From positions 180,413 to 244,412 of the forward strand of contig NZ_BFCH01000007.1 of assembly GCF_003112775.1 (NCBI RefSeq): a stretch of DNA of 64,000 nt. Direction: 5' to 3'. The translations under genes were made by a program, and so were the position numbers. The DNA is from Mycobacterium montefiorense. GTDB lineage: Bacteria; Actinomycetota; Actinomycetes; Mycobacteriales; Mycobacteriaceae. The notes beneath the pieces are model-generated. The model saw nothing but the letters and a program-made list of their open reading frames with translations. It made no database searches and had not been told where the DNA came from. Shown here in pieces: positions 63,018 through 64,000 of this stretch; positions within the stretch are counted from its first letter, which is position 1; every line of letters starts with the position of its first letter.

Positions 63018-63775
63018 CTAAATGCGGCGGCTGGAGTCTGCGTCGATCCAGTCGGAGTATCGAGTAGCGAAGATAGTGGCGGTCTCGTCTGGTGCGAGGG
63101 TGTGATCGTCGATCACCGCACCGAAGTACGGCGCCTGGGCGTCAGTCACAACCCGACGTTGATCACCATTGGCGGCAAGGCCCAAGCGGACAAAGTCGTC
63201 CATCCCCATTGCTTCGGGTCCAGCGATCTCCAGTACTGCGTTGGTCGGGCGCGCCACAGCCGCGCGGGCCACGGCGGTGGCGACATCGTCGGCGGCGATA
63301 GGACGGAACAATGCAGGTGGCAACCTGACAACGTCTCCGTCTGTGGCGGAATCTGCCAAGCCAAGCGCGAATTCGTAGAACGGAGTTGCTCGCACGATCG
63401 AATACGGCCGGCCAGAATTCTTGATCAGGTTTTCCTGAGCTGCTTTAGCCGTGTTGTAGCCGCTATCTGGCATGACCTGCGCGCCCACCACCGACAACGC
63501 CACATGGTGACTGACTCCAGCTTCCTGTTCAGCAGCAAGAAGATTCGTGGTCGTGGTCGTGAAGAAATGCATCACGGGTTCATCGTCGAACAATGGCGAG
63601 TCGGCGACGTCGACCAGGACATCTGTGCCGTCGACGGCGTTGGCTAGGCCCGCACCGGTAAGTGAATCGACACCCGATCGGCGAGAGGCGCGATCACGTC
63701 GTGTCCCTGCGCGCGCAGCTTGGTCGCTACTTTCGAGCCGATAAGCCCACCACCGCCAATGACTACGATCTTCAT
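63018..63775 (-). pseudogene. NmrA-like NAD(P)-binding SDR, frameshifted
   Basis: ATG 63775 starts MKIVVIGGGGLIGSKVATKL, an NmrA/atypical SDR Rossmann motif. The frame then hits TAG in the stretch SIHLPVRA. One base is missing between 63687 and 63686: moving to the next frame there gives SRRSGVDSLTGAGLANAVDG, then TDVLVDVADSPLFDDEPVMHFF, and joins the intact 3' part ending at 63018 (YNTAKAAQENLI, FRPIAADDVATA). The total length would be about 252 residues, as expected for the family. Sequencing error or a real loss cannot be separated here. It is the upstream partner of the cupin gene. Confidence 0.8.
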
Positions 63776-63853
63776 GATGAACCTTTCAGGCTCGGGTTTG
63801 ACTAGTTACCGCCGACATTGCTTGGGCATAGCGAGATTTCGACACCCTACGGT

Positions 63854-64000
63854 TCATTGCCAAATAGGCACACCGGGAAATTCTAGGCCGAAGCGTTTGC
63901 ATAGTTCGGGGATACTGTCGACATCCATCTCCAGTTCATACCGCGCACAGAGTTCATCTAGGTTCTCTGTCGATATCTGGTCCACACCGCCGAGGTCAGA
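63854..64000 (-). CDS. C-terminal part of an unidentified protein (starts beyond the right edge)
   Basis: An open frame of 48 codons runs from the right edge to TGA 63856-63854. It reads SDLGGVDQISTENLDELCAR, then YELEMDVDSIPELCKRFGLE and FPGVPIWQ. The acidic helices resemble the tails of some cupin-type proteins of actinobacteria, but the match is not firm. It is same-stranded with the frameshifted NmrA-like gene and cupin, 79 bases upstream, and probably begins their operon. The 5' part is outside the window. Confidence 0.55.
   Translation of the reverse strand, partial: SDLGGVDQISTENLDELCARYELEMDVDSIPELCKRFGLEFPGVPIWQ

Overview
The window is about 64 kb of high-GC actinobacterial DNA and reads as a non-tuberculous Mycobacterium. 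Evidence includes an MspA-type porin, an MmpL transporter, several DUF732 secreted proteins, three F420-type luciferase-like oxidoreductases, an Mmr efflux pump, an ESX-linked (EspC/WXG-type) toxin locus and a lysine N-acyltransferase like MbtK. The block mmr ... pgm-crcB-crcB-DUF190-LLM-DUF488 recalls from memory the Rv3065-Rv3079c region of M. tuberculosis; no alignment could be run.

Layout. 1-12.1 kb: a catabolic cluster around an AraC-type regulator. A leftward operon (acyl-CoA-dehydrogenase-like monooxygenase, alpha/beta hydrolase, acyl-CoA ligase, flavin monooxygenase) faces a rightward set (AraC regulator, cyclase-family hydrolase, thiolase, enoyl-CoA hydratase, CoA-transferase/racemase, acyl-CoA dehydrogenase). 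Together they look able to oxygenate, CoA-activate and beta-oxidise an unidentified acid. 12.1-28 kb: porin, APH-like kinase/SDR pair, HD protein, DoxX, mmr, C39-like secreted protein, MFS exporter, glgP, a dienoyl-CoA-reductase-like SDR with a CitE-like lyase, and a PPOX/MBL pair. This part ends at a tyrosine-integrase relic beside tRNA-Ala(GGC). 28-41 kb: pgm-MFS, crcB-crcB-DUF190, the MbtK-like GNAT, two LLM oxidoreductases, DUF488 and SelO.

39-45 kb: a large SDR-sulfotransferase fusion divergent from an mmpL gene and followed by a DUF732 membrane protein, a candidate sulfated-lipid making and export locus. 45-50 kb: DUF808 protein, FabG3-like SDR, a P450, a secreted DUF732 protein and a third LLM enzyme. 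50.3-52.7 kb: a type VII secretion-type toxin module (EspC-like partner, WXG-like N-terminus, C-terminal domain resembling CD38/ADP-ribosyl cyclase, small predicted immunity protein). The toxin gene is split by one in-frame TGA. 52.9-64 kb: membrane-anchored Mrr-like nuclease, an AT-rich patch, a tandem family of small cysteine-rich secreted proteins with a decayed third copy, a cyclic-nucleotide-domain/thioredoxin-reductase-like flavoprotein, a zinc-ribbon SDR, a CAP protein, a YmdB-type phosphodiesterase, a PHS-type phosphate transporter, a PGRP amidase, and a cupin next to a frameshifted NmrA-like gene.

The strongest leads are the split CD38-like toxin module, the SDR-sulfotransferase/MmpL locus, the integrase relic at tRNA-Ala, and two genes whose best-supported starts are near-cognate codons (ATC for the thiolase, CTG for mmr). 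Functional assignments rest on motifs and remembered family features, not on database searches.
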